From Roseicella sp. DB1501 (GTDB taxonomy: Bacteria; Pseudomonadota; Alphaproteobacteria; Acetobacterales; Acetobacteraceae), in NCBI RefSeq assembly GCF_013112485.1, contig NZ_JABFHG010000008.1, positions 221,986 through 285,985 on the forward strand: a stretch of 64,000 nt of DNA. The letters are read 5' to 3'. Made by a program: the position numbers and the translations under genes. The notes beneath the pieces are model-generated. The model had not been told where the DNA came from, did not search any database, and saw only the letters and a program-made list of their open reading frames with translations. Below, piece by piece: positions 7,839-17,483 of this stretch; the stretch's first letter is position 1, and each line of letters starts with the position of its first letter.

Positions 7839-9959
7839 ATGCCTGCAGACCCGAATACCGACCCGCTGACCCCTGCCCGGATCGCCGATGCCGAGATCCT
7901 GCGTGGCCAGGGCGGCGAGACGCACCAGGTCGCCGGCGGCAAGGTTGCGACCCTGACGACCCAGCAGGGCATCCCCGTCGCCGACGACCAGAACTCGCTG
8001 CGCCCCGGCCCGCGTGGCCCGACGCTGCTCGAGGATTTCCACTTCCGCGAGAAGATCTTCCATTTCGACCACGAGCGCATCCCGGAGCGGGTGGTGCATG
8101 CCCGCGGCTTCGGCGTGCACGGGACCTTCGAGACCACGGACTCCCTCTCCGACCTCACCTGCGCCGATCTCTTCCAGCGCAAGGGTGAGAAGACGCCGGT
8201 CTTCGTCCGCTTCTCGACCGTCGCGGGCAACAAGGGCTCGCCCGACCTCGCGCGCGACGTGCGCGGCTTCGCAGTGAAGTTCTACACCAAGGAGGGGAAT
8301 TGGGACTTGGTCGGGAACAACATCCCGGTCTTCTTCATCCAGGATGCCATCAAATTCCCCGACCTGATCCATGCGGCGAAGCAGGAGCCGGATCGCGGCT
8401 TCCCGCAGGCCCAGACGGCGCACGACAATTTCTGGGACTTCGTCTCGCTGTCGCCCGAATCGGTCAACATGCTGCTCTGGATCATGTCCGACCGGACCAT
8501 CCCCCGCTCCTTCCGCTTCATGGAGGGGTTCGGCGTCCACACTTTCCGGCTGGTCAACTCCAAAGGCCAGTCGAGCTTCGTGAAATTCCACTGGAAGCCG
8601 AAGCTCGGCCTGCAATCGGTGGTCTGGAACGAGGCGGTGAAGATCAACGGCGCCGATCCCGACTTCCATCGTCGCGACCTCTGGGACGCCATCCAGACCG
8701 GCGACTTTCCGGAATGGGAGCTGGGCCTGCAGGTCTTCGACGAGGCCTTCGCGGACAAGTTCGATTTCGATGTGCTGGACGCGACCAAGATCATCCCGGA
8801 GGAGCTGGTGCCGGTGCGCATCGTCGGCCGGATGGTGCTCGACCGCACGGTGGACAATTTCTTCGCCGAGACCGAGCAGGTCGCCTTCTGCACCCAGAAC
8901 ATCGTGCGCGGCATCGACTTCACCAATGACCCGCTGCTGCAGGGCCGCAACTTCTCCTATCTCGACACCCAGCTGAAGCGGCTCGGTAGCCCGAACTTCA
9001 CCCATATCCCGGTGAACGCGCCGAAATCCCCGGTCACGCATTTCCAGCAGGATGGCCATATGGCCATGCGCAACCCGCGCGGCCGCGCCAATTACGAGCC
9101 GAATTCCTGGGGCGCCGAGAATGGCGGGCCGCGCGAATCGCGCGAGCGGAGCTTCCAGACCTATCCGGCCGCCGAATCCGGGGAGAAGCGGCGGATTCGC
9201 GCCGAGCTCTTCGCCGACCATTACAGCCAGGCCCGGCAATTCTACATCAGCCAGACGCCGGTCGAGCAGACGCACATCAAGGACGCCTTCGTCTTCGAGC
9301 TCAGCAAGGTCGAGACCCCGGCGATCCGCGCCCGCGTCGTCGCGCATCTGATGAATGTCGACGAGGACCTCGCCAGGAAGGTCGCCACGGGCCTCGGCCT
9401 CCCCACCATGCCGGAGGCCGCGCCCCCGGCCCGGCCGGTTATCACCACCCTGCCGCCCTCGCCCGCCCTCAGCATCCAGCGCAACGGGCCGAAGAGCATG
9501 CAAGGCCGCAAGATCGGCGTGCTGGTGACCGATGGCGCAGATGCCGGGCTGCTCGCCGCGTTGCAGGCGGCGGCCAAGGCCGAGGGCGCGCTGCTCGAGC
9601 TCGTCGCGCCGAAGGTCGGCGGCGTGACCACCAGCGACGGCAAGACCGTGCCGGCGAAGCAGAAGGTGAATGGCGGCCCCTCCGTCCTCTACGATGCGGT
9701 GGCGGTGCTGCCCTCGGCCGAGGGCGCGGCGCTGCTGGCCAGGGAGGCGACGGCGAAGGATTTCGTCAACGACGCCTACGCCCATGCCAAGTTCATCGGC
9801 TACGCCGAGACGGCGCAGCCGCTGTTTCAGAAGGCCGGCCTGACGGAGATGGATGGCGGCTTCGTCGCCCTGCGCAAGCCGACCGATGCCAAGGCCTTCC
9901 TCGAGGCCTGCCGCGGCGTCCGCTTCTGGGAGCGGGAGGCGCAGGTGCACGCGGTCTGA
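7839..9959 (+). CDS. katE: Large-subunit catalase (HPII/KatE type)
   Basis: A 706-residue monofunctional heme catalase that breaks down H2O2 in the cytosol. The core shows the distal catalytic His in [11 protein letters not shown] (His87), the catalytic Asn in [20 protein letters not shown] and the proximal Tyr in [10 protein letters not shown]. After about residue 550 comes the extra flavodoxin/DJ-1-like C-terminal domain ([16 protein letters not shown]) that defines the large-subunit clade; E. coli KatE is somewhat longer. The ATG at 7839 follows CAGGAG. It is monocistronic, with a hairpin just downstream. Confidence 0.95.
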   Translation: MPADPNTDPLTPARIADAEILRGQGGETHQVAGGKVATLTTQQGIPVADDQNSLRPGPRGPTLLEDFHFREKIFHFDHERIPERVVHARGFGVHGTFETTDSLSDLTCADLFQRKGEKTPVFVRFSTVAGNKGSPDLARDVRGFAVKFYTKEGNWDLVGNNIPVFFIQDAIKFPDLIHAAKQEPDRGFPQAQTAHDNFWDFVSLSPESVNMLLWIMSDRTIPRSFRFMEGFGVHTFRLVNSKGQSSFVKFHWKPKLGLQSVVWNEAVKINGADPDFHRRDLWDAIQTGDFPEWELGLQVFDEAFADKFDFDVLDATKIIPEELVPVRIVGRMVLDRTVDNFFAETEQVAFCTQNIVRGIDFTNDPLLQGRNFSYLDTQLKRLGSPNFTHIPVNAPKSPVTHFQQDGHMAMRNPRGRANYEPNSWGAENGGPRESRERSFQTYPAAESGEKRRIRAELFADHYSQARQFYISQTPVEQTHIKDAFVFELSKVETPAIRARVVAHLMNVDEDLARKVATGLGLPTMPEAAPPARPVITTLPPSPALSIQRNGPKSMQGRKIGVLVTDGADAGLLAALQAAAKAEGALLELVAPKVGGVTTSDGKTVPAKQKVNGGPSVLYDAVAVLPSAEGAALLAREATAKDFVNDAYAHAKFIGYAETAQPLFQKAGLTEMDGGFVALRKPTDAKAFLEACRGVRFWEREAQVHAV

Positions 9960-9984
9960 CATCAACGGCCCTCAGTCGCCGGGC

Positions 9985-10001
9985 GCAAACCTCCGGTTTG
10001 C
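9985..10001 (+). terminator. Candidate terminator of katE
   Basis: GCAAACC and GGTTTGC form a perfect 7-bp stem with a 3-nt loop, 26 bp after the katE stop, followed by TTGGCTT. This is a weak intrinsic-terminator layout. Confidence 0.5.
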
Positions 10002-10159
10002 TTGGCTTCGCCGCGTCGCGCCGAAGGGCACGGCCGGCGAGCCCGTTCGGGGCCTCGGATCGGCCAAGAGGCCGGTCCATTGGCACATGAACCCGTCCTC
10101 TCCCCTCCCTCTGGCCCGACCGGCCCCGGCGCGCCATCCTGCGCCCGGGAGATCGTCGC

Positions 10160-10984
10160 ATGTCGCATCCAGGACCGTCCCTGACCGCCACCGCCTGGCT
10201 TCGCTGCCTCCTTGGCATCGTGCGGCGGGAGGCGCTGCGCTTCATCCATCAGCGCAGCCGCTTCTTCTCGGCCCTGGTGCGTCCGCTGGTCTGGCTGGCG
10301 ATCTTCGCCGCCGGCTTCCGCTTCGTCCTCGGCGTCTCGATCAGCCCGCCCTACGAGACCTATGTGCTCTACGAGGTCTACATCGTCCCCGGCCTCGCCG
10401 GCATGGTCCTGCTGTTCCAGGGCATGCAGAGCAGCCTGTCCCTGGTCTATGACCGCGAGGTCGGCAGCATGCGGGTGCTGCTGACCAGCCCCCTGCCGCG
10501 CTGGTGGTTGCTCTTCTGCAAGCTGCTGGCCTCGGTCCTCGTGGGCGTGGCGCAGGTCTATGTCTTCCTGATCGTCGCCCGCTTCTGGGAGGTGGAGCCG
10601 CCGCCCATCGGCTACCTCACCGTGCTGCCGGCCCTGGTCCTGGCGGGGATGATGCTCGGCGCGCTCGGCCTGCTGCTGTCTTCCTGGATCAAGCAGCTCG
10701 AGAATTTCGCCGGGGTGATGAATTTCGTCATCTTCCCGATGTTCTTCGCCTCCTCCGCCCTCTATCCGCTCTGGCGGGTGCAGGAGGCGAGCCTGACGCT
10801 CTACTGGATCTGCCAGGCCAACCCCTTCACCCAGGCGGTGGAGCTGATCCGCTTCGCCCTCTATGCGAAGTTCGATCCGGTCTCCTTCGCGGCCGTGACC
10901 CTGGCCTTGCTGATCTTCGGCGGCGCCGCCGTCCTCGGCTACGACCCGCAGCGGGGCATGCTGGCGCGCCGCGCCGCCGCCTGA
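10160..10984 (+). CDS. ABC-2 type permease, PedC/PQQ-alcohol-system type
   Basis: A 274-residue integral membrane protein with six predicted hydrophobic segments and an ABC-2 core. Diagnostic blocks are VLYEVYIVPGLAGMVLLFQGMQSSLSLVYDREVGSMRVLLTSPLPRW-like wording (residues about 75-120) and LLLSSWIKQLENFAGVMNF followed by FFASSALYPLWR. These match the permease family linked to PQQ-dependent alcohol dehydrogenase systems (PedC-like). No ATPase gene adjoins it. The best candidate partner is the ATPase at 18646, about 8 kb away. It is followed on the same strand by the FIST-kinase pair. Substrate unknown. Confidence 0.82.
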   Translation: MSHPGPSLTATAWLRCLLGIVRREALRFIHQRSRFFSALVRPLVWLAIFAAGFRFVLGVSISPPYETYVLYEVYIVPGLAGMVLLFQGMQSSLSLVYDREVGSMRVLLTSPLPRWWLLFCKLLASVLVGVAQVYVFLIVARFWEVEPPPIGYLTVLPALVLAGMMLGALGLLLSSWIKQLENFAGVMNFVIFPMFFASSALYPLWRVQEASLTLYWICQANPFTQAVELIRFALYAKFDPVSFAAVTLALLIFGGAAVLGYDPQRGMLARRAAA

Positions 10985-10993
10985 AGCGGGGAT

Positions 10994-11012
10994 GGCGGCC
11001 GTCCGGGCCGCC
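10994..11012 (+). terminator. Hairpin after the ABC-2 permease
   Basis: GGCGGCC and GGCCGCC pair as a 7-bp stem around GTCCG, beginning 10 bp after the permease stop. No T tract follows, so termination is only possible. Confidence 0.3.
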
Positions 11013-11130
11013 GCACCCGGCTCCGTTGCGGCGGCCCGGCGCAATCCGCATAATGCCGCCCACCGGGCGCGGCACCGGCGGGGAAACGGCTTTGCGAGGC
11101 ATGCGCCCGGAGTCCAGGACAGGGGCCAGG

Positions 11131-12282
11131 ATGCACGTCTCGGGCGTGCTGACGCTCTGGAGCGCGGCCGGAACGGCAGAGGCGGCCGTGGCGGCCTTTG
11201 AGACGCGGATCGATCCCGGCCTCTACGGGCAGCTGCTGGTCTTCTTCGCGCCGAGCATCGATGCCGATGCGCTCGCCAGCGGCCTCGCCGCCGCCTTCCC
11301 GGGCCTGCCGGTCGCTGGCTGCAGCACCGCCGGGGAGATCACCCCGGACGGCGTCGCGCATGACACCGTTGTCGCCATGGCCCTGCCGCGCGAGGGCTTT
11401 CGCGTCGTCACCGACGTCATCCCCGATGTGCGCGGCCTGACGGTCGAGAGCGGCGCCGCCGTGGCGCGCCGGCTGCGCGCCGCGCTGGAACGCCGCTGCG
11501 GCGAGCGCGCCGCGGCGCCCGGCCACCGCTTCGGCCTCATCTTCATCGACGGCATGTCCTACCGCGAGGAGATGTGCGTCTCCACCGTGGCCATGGCGCT
11601 CGACGACATCCCGATCGTCGGCGGCTCGGCTGGCGACGGCCTCAGCTTCGGCGTGACCTCCCAGCTGTATGGCGGCCAAGTCTATCACCATGCCGCGGTG
11701 ATCGTCCTGGTCGACACCGACCATCTGGCGGAGGTGTTCCGCAACGACAATTTCGTGCCGACCGACCGCAAGCTGGTGGTGACGCGCTGCGATCCGGAGC
11801 GGCGGATCGTCCATGAGCTGAATGCCGAGCCGGCCGCCGAGGAATACGCCGCCGCGGTCGGGGTCACGCCGGGCGAGCTGACGCCGATGCTCTTCGCCTC
11901 GCACCCCGTCGTCGTGCGCATCGGCGGCAGCCATTACTGCCGCTCGATCCAGCGGGTGAATCCGGATGGCTCCCTCTCCTTCTTCTGCGCCATCGACGAC
12001 GGCGTGGTGCTCACCATCGCCCGGCCGCGCGACCTCATCAGCTCGGCCGAGGCGGAGCTGGCGCGGCTCGACCAGTCGCTCGGCGGCATCGACCTGGTGA
12101 TCGGCTTCGACTGCGTCCTGCGGCGCCTGGATGCGGCGCGCCGCCGGCTGCGGCCGCGGATCGAGGATCTCTACCGCCGGCATGGCGTGGTCGGCTTCTT
12201 CACCTATGGCGAGCAGTTCGGCGGCATGCACCTGAACCAGACCTTCTCGGGTGTCGCCATCGGCCGGCCCCGCCTCGGCTGA
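11131..12282 (+). CDS. FIST-domain sensor protein (NosP-like)
   Basis: A 383-residue cytoplasmic protein with an N-terminal FIST_N domain (LLVFFAPSID, LPVAGCSTAGEI, FGLIFIDGMS, IVGGSAGDGL) and a C-terminal FIST_C domain (residues about 230-380, with SIQRVNPDGSLSFFCAIDDG and GVVGFFTYGEQFGGMHLNQTF). In Pseudomonas aeruginosa the FIST protein NosP binds heme and NO and controls its co-transcribed kinase NahK. Here the stop codon overlaps the kinase ATG, so the two are translationally coupled in the same way. The ATG at 11131 follows AGGGGCCAGG; an upstream ATG at 11101 has no such site. Heme binding is inferred, not visible. Confidence 0.85.
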   Translation: MHVSGVLTLWSAAGTAEAAVAAFETRIDPGLYGQLLVFFAPSIDADALASGLAAAFPGLPVAGCSTAGEITPDGVAHDTVVAMALPREGFRVVTDVIPDVRGLTVESGAAVARRLRAALERRCGERAAAPGHRFGLIFIDGMSYREEMCVSTVAMALDDIPIVGGSAGDGLSFGVTSQLYGGQVYHHAAVIVLVDTDHLAEVFRNDNFVPTDRKLVVTRCDPERRIVHELNAEPAAEEYAAAVGVTPGELTPMLFASHPVVVRIGGSHYCRSIQRVNPDGSLSFFCAIDDGVVLTIARPRDLISSAEAELARLDQSLGGIDLVIGFDCVLRRLDAARRRLRPRIEDLYRRHGVVGFFTYGEQFGGMHLNQTFSGVAIGRPRLG

Positions 12283-13658
12283 TGGCCGCGCGCCCCGGCC
12301 CGCCGAGGGAGAGCCGCGAGGCGCTCGAACGCCGGATCGCCAAGCTCGAGCGCATCAATGCCGTGCTGATCGAGCGCGTCGAGCGCTCGATCGACCGCCA
12401 GGGCAGCGCCTTCTCCCTGTTCCAGACCGCGATCGGTCTCGAGGCGCAGGTGCGCAGCCGCACCCAGGAGCTGACCGAGGCCCTGCGCAAGCTGGAACGC
12501 AGCAACGCCGCCCTCGCGGCCGCGAAGGAGGAGGCGGAGCAGGCCAATCGCAGCAAGACCCGCTTCCTCGCCGCCGCCAGCCACGACCTGCTGCAGCCGC
12601 TGAACGCCGCCCGGCTCTTCATGTCGACCCTGGTCGACCTGCAGGCGGAGGCCGAGGCACGCCGCGTCGCCCTGCGCGTCGAGCGTTCGCTGCAGACGAT
12701 CGAGGACCTGATCCGCACTCTGCTCGACATCTCGAAGCTGGATGCCGGGCTGGTCAGGCCGAGCCTGCAGGACTTCGCGCTCGATGGCTGCTTCGCCGCG
12801 CTCGAGGCGACCTTCCGCCCGCTCGCCGAGCGCAAGGGCCTGCGGCTGCGGGTACGGCCCGGCACGGTGGCGGTCCGCAGCGATCCGGTGATGCTGCAAC
12901 GGATCCTGCAGAACCTGCTCTCCAACGCCATCCGCTACACGCGGCGCGGCGGTGTCCTGCTCGGCACCCGGCGCCACGGCGGGGACTGCGTCATCGTGGT
13001 GGCCGATACCGGCATTGGCATCCCGGAGCGGGACCGCGAGCTGATCTTCGAGGAGTTCCACCGGGGCGCCATGGCCGGGGGCGAGGAGGTCGCGCTCGGC
13101 CTCGGCCTCGCCATCGTCCGCCGGCAATCGCGCGCGCTCGGTCACCGGCTCGACTTCCGCTCGAAGCCCGGCGCCGGCTCGGTGTTCAGCCTGTCCCTGC
13201 CGCGTGCGGCCGCCCCGGCGTTGCCGGCGGAGCCCGCCCCCTCCCCCGGCGCTGATGACGGTCTCGACGGCATCGCCGGGGCGCTCGTCATCCTGGTCGA
13301 GAATGACGATGCGACGCTCGCGGCGATGGCCCGGCTGCTCGAGCGCTGGGGCTGCCACGTGCTGGCGGCCCGCAGCCCCGCCGCGCTCCGCCGGCTGGTC
13401 GGCCGGCTGGAACGCCGCCCCGACCTGCTCGTCACCGACTTCCACCTCGATGACCATGTCGACGGCGTCTCGGTCATCGCCCGACTGCGGCGGCGCTTCG
13501 GCCATGGCCTGCCCGCCATCGTCGTCAGCGCCGATCATTCGGAGGAGGTGGCGACGGCGGTGCGCGGCGCCGCCTGCGAGCTGCTGCGCAAGCCGGTGCG
13601 GCCCGCCGCCCTGCGGGCGCTGATGGCGCATCTCCTCGCCCACGCTCCGGCTGCGTGA
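12282..13658 (+). CDS. Hybrid sensor histidine kinase with C-terminal receiver (NahK/ErcS'-like)
   Basis: 458 residues in order: a coiled coil (about 10-85), HisKA with the phospho-accepting His in AASHDLLQPLNAARLF, HATPase with the N box LLSNAIRYT and G boxes VADTGIGIPE and ALGLGLAIV, then a receiver domain with phospho-acceptor Asp in LLVTDFHLDD and Lys in LLRKPVRP. There is no transmembrane segment or PAS domain, so input probably comes from the FIST partner whose stop overlaps this start (TGATG). The coiled coil plus kinase plus receiver layout resembles NahK/ErcS' of pseudomonads, which signals to PQQ-alcohol-oxidation and c-di-GMP circuits. Confidence 0.88.
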   Translation: MAARPGPPRESREALERRIAKLERINAVLIERVERSIDRQGSAFSLFQTAIGLEAQVRSRTQELTEALRKLERSNAALAAAKEEAEQANRSKTRFLAAASHDLLQPLNAARLFMSTLVDLQAEAEARRVALRVERSLQTIEDLIRTLLDISKLDAGLVRPSLQDFALDGCFAALEATFRPLAERKGLRLRVRPGTVAVRSDPVMLQRILQNLLSNAIRYTRRGGVLLGTRRHGGDCVIVVADTGIGIPERDRELIFEEFHRGAMAGGEEVALGLGLAIVRRQSRALGHRLDFRSKPGAGSVFSLSLPRAAAPALPAEPAPSPGADDGLDGIAGALVILVENDDATLAAMARLLERWGCHVLAARSPAALRRLVGRLERRPDLLVTDFHLDDHVDGVSVIARLRRRFGHGLPAIVVSADHSEEVATAVRGAACELLRKPVRPAALRALMAHLLAHAPAA

Positions 13659-13695
13659 TGCCGGCGTCGCTTTCGGCAGGTTGGCCGTCCGGCGT

Positions 13696-13854
13696 CACGC
13701 CTCCGGGCGCTCGCGCCCTCCCGCGATCCGCCATCCGCCCCCGACGCGGAGCGGATTCACGCGTCCGGGCGCTCGCGCCCTCCCGCGATCCGCCATCCGC
13801 CCCTGACGCGGAGCGGATTCACGCGTCCGGGCGCTCGCGCCCTCCCGCGATCCG
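13696..13854. repeat. 62-bp tandem repeat, 2.6 copies, over the response-regulator 3' end
   Basis: Copies begin at 13696, 13758 and 13820, an exact 62-bp period, with only a few mismatches. The third, partial copy is the last 11 codons of the response regulator. Copies one and two therefore repeat the coding tail, its TGA and the following bases. Each unit contains GGGCG-CTCG-CGCCC, a 5-bp stem hairpin. The array fills the gap between two convergent genes. Confidence 0.9.
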
Positions 13855-14493
13855 CTCCAGCGCCGAAAGGTCGAGCTTGGCCGTCTCGATCACCGCCTGG
13901 GTGCGGCTGACCACCTTCAGCTTGCGCAGCACCTCGGAAACATGCGCCTTCACCGTCGTCTCGCCGATCCCGAGCTCATGCGCGATCTGCTTGTTCAGCA
14001 GCCCCTGGCGGATCATCTGCAGCACGCGAAGCTGCTGCGGCGTCAGCTCGGCGAGCCGCGCGGCGATCCCCTCGCCCCGCGCCTCGCCGGCGGGAGCCGC
14101 CGGGGTGCCGGCGGGCATGTAGACCTCGCCGTTCAGCACCGCCCGCAGCGCCTCGGCGAGGACCGGTCGCTCGATGCTCTTCGGCACGAAGCCCGCGGCG
14201 CCCAGGCGGATCGCCTCGCGCATCACCCGCGGATCCTCATGGCCCGAGACGATCACCACCGGCACCCGCGGGAAGCGGGAGCGCAGCGCGATCATCCCCT
14301 CGAAGCCGGCGACGCCCGGCATGCCGAGATCGAGCAGCACGAGGTCGAGATTGCGCTGCCGCTCCAGCACCCGGCAGGCCGCATCGACCCCGTCCGCCTC
14401 CTCCACCTCGGCGCCGTCGAGCACCGCGGTCACCGCGCCGCGCAGCGCCTCCCGGAACAGCGGATGGTCGTCGACGATCAGAATCTGGACCAC
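13819..14493 (-). CDS. NarL/LuxR-type response regulator
   Basis: 224 residues from a GTG start at 14493, preceded by AGGTG at a good distance. An ATG at 14559 in the same frame would add 22 low-complexity residues. The receiver domain starts immediately (VQILIVDDHPLFREAL) and has its phospho-acceptor Asp in LVLLDLGMPG and Lys in FVPKS. The LuxR helix-turn-helix occupies about residues 145-205 (LTPQQLRVLQMIRQGLLNKQIAHELGI, then TVKAHVSEVLRKL). It is convergent with the hybrid kinase and is the likely phosphorylation target, resembling ErdR-type regulators. The 3' end belongs to a 62-bp tandem repeat. Confidence 0.9.
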   Translation of the reverse strand: MVQILIVDDHPLFREALRGAVTAVLDGAEVEEADGVDAACRVLERQRNLDLVLLDLGMPGVAGFEGMIALRSRFPRVPVVIVSGHEDPRVMREAIRLGAAGFVPKSIERPVLAEALRAVLNGEVYMPAGTPAAPAGEARGEGIAARLAELTPQQLRVLQMIRQGLLNKQIAHELGIGETTVKAHVSEVLRKLKVVSRTQAVIETAKLDLSALERIAGGRERPDA

Positions 14494-14775
14494 GGCGGCG
14501 ACACCTATCTGCGGCGGAGCGGCGGGGGCGGCATGGGCCCGGTCGGTGCCGCGCCTCATCCGCGATAATGGGCCCGGCCCGGCGCTTTGCCACCGGTCGC
14601 CAGGCGGGATGGCGGATGGACCGGCATGGCGGCCCGGCTGTCGTGCATCCTGGATGCCTTGGCTCCTCGGGATCGGGCGGCGATGCGGACCGGGGCGCCC
14701 GTCAGCGGCCCTGCCGGTCACGCTAGCGCTCTTCCACCGCGCGCCCCATTGCCCTTTGGTGCCAGCCGCTGCCGC

Positions 14776-15453
14776 TCAGCCGGCGAGCGCCGCGCGCAGC
14801 CCGGCCAGGTCGCCGCGCGGCACCGTCACCAGCCGCTGCAGCCGGGCCGGCCGCGGCGTCAGCACGGCGATGCGGTCGGCGAGCGCCGCCGCATCCTCGA
14901 GCGCATGCGTGACCAGCACCGCCGTGATACGCCGTTCCGCCAGCACGGCGCCGACCAGCGCCCGCAGCTGCACCGCCGTCGTCTCGTCGAGCGAGACGAA
15001 GGGCTCGTCGAGCACCAGCAGCTCGGGCTCCACCGCCAGCGCGCGGGCGAGCGCCGCCCGCCGCGCCATGCCGAGGGAGAGCTCGCGCGGGTAGCGCGCG
15101 GCCCAGCCGGCCAGGCCGACCCGGGACAGCAGCGCCTCCACCGGCGGCTCCGGCAGTCCGGCGGCACGGGCGACGATGCGGAGATTCTCGCCGAGGCTGC
15201 GCCAGGGCAGCAGGCGCGGCTCCTGGAACACCACGCCGAGTCGCGGCGGGCGATGCCGCACCTCGCCCTCGAAATCCGGGTCGAGCCCCATCAGGATGCG
15301 CAGCGCCGTCGTCTTGCCGCAGCCGGAGGGGCCGAACAGCGCGGTGACGGAGCCGACGGGAAAGTCGAGCGCGAGGTCGCGCACCGCCTCCACCGGCACG
15401 GCGCCGGCCCGGCGGTACAGCTTGCGCCGGATGCTCAGCTCAAGCGGCGGCAC
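14776..15453 (-). CDS. NitT/TauT-type ABC transporter ATP-binding protein
   Basis: A 225-residue ATPase: Walker A GPSGCGKTT, Q loop VVFQEPRLLPWRS, Walker B LLVLDEPFVSLDE and H loop LVTHALEDA. The signature motif reads LSLGM instead of LSGGQ, a substitution tolerated in the nitrate/sulfonate/taurine subfamily. The start overlaps the permease 3' end by 14 bp. It energises the importer encoded by the three genes 14776-17174. The substrate is not determined. Confidence 0.9.
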   Translation of the reverse strand: MPPLELSIRRKLYRRAGAVPVEAVRDLALDFPVGSVTALFGPSGCGKTTALRILMGLDPDFEGEVRHRPPRLGVVFQEPRLLPWRSLGENLRIVARAAGLPEPPVEALLSRVGLAGWAARYPRELSLGMARRAALARALAVEPELLVLDEPFVSLDETTAVQLRALVGAVLAERRITAVLVTHALEDAAALADRIAVLTPRPARLQRLVTVPRGDLAGLRAALAG

Positions 15454-16198
15454 CGCGCCATGCCCGCGCCCGCCGCTCCACGGGTTGCATCACGAAGCCC
15501 TCGATCGCCAGCATCACCGCGGCGAAGGCCAGGGAATAGGCCAGCAGCCCCGGCACGTCGAAGAGCTGGAAGCGCATGTTCATCTCGAAGCCGACGCCGC
15601 TCGGTCGGCCGAGCAGCTCCACCACCAGCACGATCTTCCAGAGGATGGCGAGGCCTGAGCGCGCCGCCGCCGCCAGGAAGGGGCCGAGCTGCGGCAGCAC
15701 CACCTCCCGCAGCCGCATCCAGGGGGTGAGGCGATAGGCGGTCGCCACCTCGTCGAGCGCGGGGTCGAGGGCGCGTGCCCCCTCCCGCACCACCACCACC
15801 ACATTCGGCAGCTTGGCCAGCGCCACCGCGCCGATCGCCGCCGCCTCGGTCTGGCCGAACCAGATATAGGCGAGGAGGATGATGACCAGCGCCGGGATGT
15901 TCAGCAGCAGCAGCACCCAGGGATCGAGCGCGGCATCGGCGATGCCGTTCCGCCCCATGGCGTAGCCGAGCGCGCTGCCGAGTCCCATGGCGAGGACGAA
16001 GGCGGCGGCGACGCGGGCGAGGGTCGCCAGCAGCGCCGGCAGCAGCGCCCCGGCGGCGAGCTCCGAGCGCAGCGCGGCCAGCACCGCAGGCGGCCCCGGC
16101 AGCGCCCGGTCATCCGCCATCGCCGCCGCCGCCCACCACAGCGCCACCAGCAGCAGCGCCGAGACGAGGCGCAGCGCCGGCAGGCTCAGCCGCCGCAT
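15440..16198 (-). CDS. NitT/TauT-type ABC transporter permease
   Basis: A 252-residue inner-membrane protein starting at the ATG at 16198, with about six hydrophobic helices. The BPD-transport motif appears as ATAYRLTPWMRLREVVLPQLGPFLAAAARSGLA-type sequence near residues 150-185 (EVVLPQ and the downstream Gly-rich turn), followed by WKIVLVVELLG. It belongs to the SsuC/TauC family. It overlaps the ATPase gene and starts 10 bp after the binding-protein stop, so the three genes form one operon. Confidence 0.9.
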   Translation of the reverse strand: MRRLSLPALRLVSALLLVALWWAAAAMADDRALPGPPAVLAALRSELAAGALLPALLATLARVAAAFVLAMGLGSALGYAMGRNGIADAALDPWVLLLLNIPALVIILLAYIWFGQTEAAAIGAVALAKLPNVVVVVREGARALDPALDEVATAYRLTPWMRLREVVLPQLGPFLAAAARSGLAILWKIVLVVELLGRPSGVGFEMNMRFQLFDVPGLLAYSLAFAAVMLAIEGFVMQPVERRARAWRGAAA

Positions 16199-16208
16199 CG
16201 TGGCCGTC

Positions 16209-17174
16209 TCACGCCGCCGGCTGCCAGAAGGTGCCGGGCGCGAGGGCGGCGGCGTGGCCCACCAGCCGCGGCCCGCCGAGCTCGGCCAGCACGGCGTAGA
16301 GCCGCGCGGCATCCGCTTCCTCCGCCGCGACGGCGCGGCGCGGGATGCCGGCGCGGAAGCGGTCGCGCAGCCGCAGGGCCATCGCCTCGGAGGAGGCGCG
16401 CAGCAGCGGCTGCAGAGCCTGCCATTCCGCGTCGCTCTCGGCGAGGATCCGCTTCGCCGCGGCGCTGGCGCGCAGGAAGCCGTCGATGGCCGGGCGGTTC
16501 GCCCCGGCCCAGGGCTCGCCGAAGACATGGCCGATCATGGCGACCGGGGCGGTCGCGCCGAGGGATCGCTCCACCGCCTCGATCGGCAGCAGCTCGCGGT
16601 GGCCCTCCGCCTCCAGCGCCGCGGCGAAATTCCAGAAGAGCAGCGCCGCATCCAGCTCGCCGCGCCGCATCCGCTCGACCAGCAGCGGCGGGGCGCCGTA
16701 GACCGGCTCGGCCTCGGCGGCGAGATCGATGCCCTGCCGGCGCCCCTCGGCCAGCAGCAGCAGCCAGGCCTTGTCGAGCGGCCCGCCCGAGACGCCGATC
16801 CGGCGGCCGCGCAGGTCGCCCAGCGCCGTCGCCGTGGAGCGCGGCGGTACCAGCAGCGCCGCGATCGCCGTGGAGAAGGCTGCGAAGACGAGCGGCTGGC
16901 CCTCCGTCCGCTGGCGCGAGACGAAGAGCCAGTCCGCGACGATCAGGTCCACGGTGCCGGCCTGCAGCGCCACCCGCGTCGCCTCGTTGCCGGCGAATTC
17001 GAAGGTCTCGATGCGGATCCCCTCGGCCCTGTCGAGGCCGTGCCGCGCGATGACCGCTAGCTCCCAGGCGACGGTGCCGAATTTCAGGATGCCGATGCGG
17101 ATCCGCGGCGGCTCGGCCGCCCGCGCGACGAAGGGCAGGCCGGCGAGCAGCCACGCGCAGTCCCGTCTTCGCAT
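16209..17174 (-). CDS. NitT/TauT-type ABC transporter substrate-binding protein
   Basis: A 321-residue periplasmic receptor with a short signal peptide (MRRRDCAWLLAGLPFVARA). The type II binding fold shows RIRIGILKFGTVAWELAVIARHGLDRAEGI, then VALQAGTVDLIVADWLFVSRQR and RGRRIGVSGGPLDKAWLLL. The ATG at 17174 is preferred because GGGGAGGG lies 6 nt upstream. The ATG at 17180 would abut that site. It is the first gene of the importer operon and divergent from the tonB gene at 17484. The GILKFGTVAWEL start resembles binding proteins found beside PQQ-alcohol-oxidation genes, but this cannot be proven from sequence alone. Confidence 0.87.
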   Translation of the reverse strand: MRRRDCAWLLAGLPFVARAAEPPRIRIGILKFGTVAWELAVIARHGLDRAEGIRIETFEFAGNEATRVALQAGTVDLIVADWLFVSRQRTEGQPLVFAAFSTAIAALLVPPRSTATALGDLRGRRIGVSGGPLDKAWLLLLAEGRRQGIDLAAEAEPVYGAPPLLVERMRRGELDAALLFWNFAAALEAEGHRELLPIEAVERSLGATAPVAMIGHVFGEPWAGANRPAIDGFLRASAAAKRILAESDAEWQALQPLLRASSEAMALRLRDRFRAGIPRRAVAAEEADAARLYAVLAELGGPRLVGHAAALAPGTFWQPAA

Positions 17175-17483
17175 CTCCATCCCTCCCCGGTTCCGCGCAA
17201 GAACGTCCCGGCTCCAGGGATGGCTTATCCCACTTCCGCCGGCGCATCCATGCCCGGACCCGACGCCGCGCCGGCCGCGCGCAGGGGCGCGGAGCGGGGC
17301 GGCGCCCTGTGGGCTCACTGCATCGCGCCAGGGCAGAATCGATGCCGGCGCGGCACCGGACCGGAGAGGGACCGCCTCCTTCCCATTGCGCCGCTGCGGC
17401 TTTGCCAGACCTTCCCGTCGGGCGCAGCATGCGGCACCGGGTACGCCCGCAGCCAAGACCGCGGCAGGGAGGATGGAGACGGC
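17175..17483. other. Divergent intergenic region, ABC importer / tonB
   Basis: This 309-bp region must hold the promoters for the minus-strand importer operon and the plus-strand tonB gene. A GATAAG-like -10 element sits near 17225-17230 on the minus strand. No convincing -35, operator palindrome or conserved RNA is visible, and no plausible small gene. Confidence 0.35.

Noticed and set aside
10504..11130. Upstream extension of the FIST frame
   Set aside because: It overlaps the ABC permease in another frame; FIST homology begins after 11131 and that ATG has a better ribosome site.
13696..13854. Possible CRISPR-like repeat
   Set aside because: The copies are contiguous with no spacers, and one copy is coding sequence. 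It is a simple tandem duplication.
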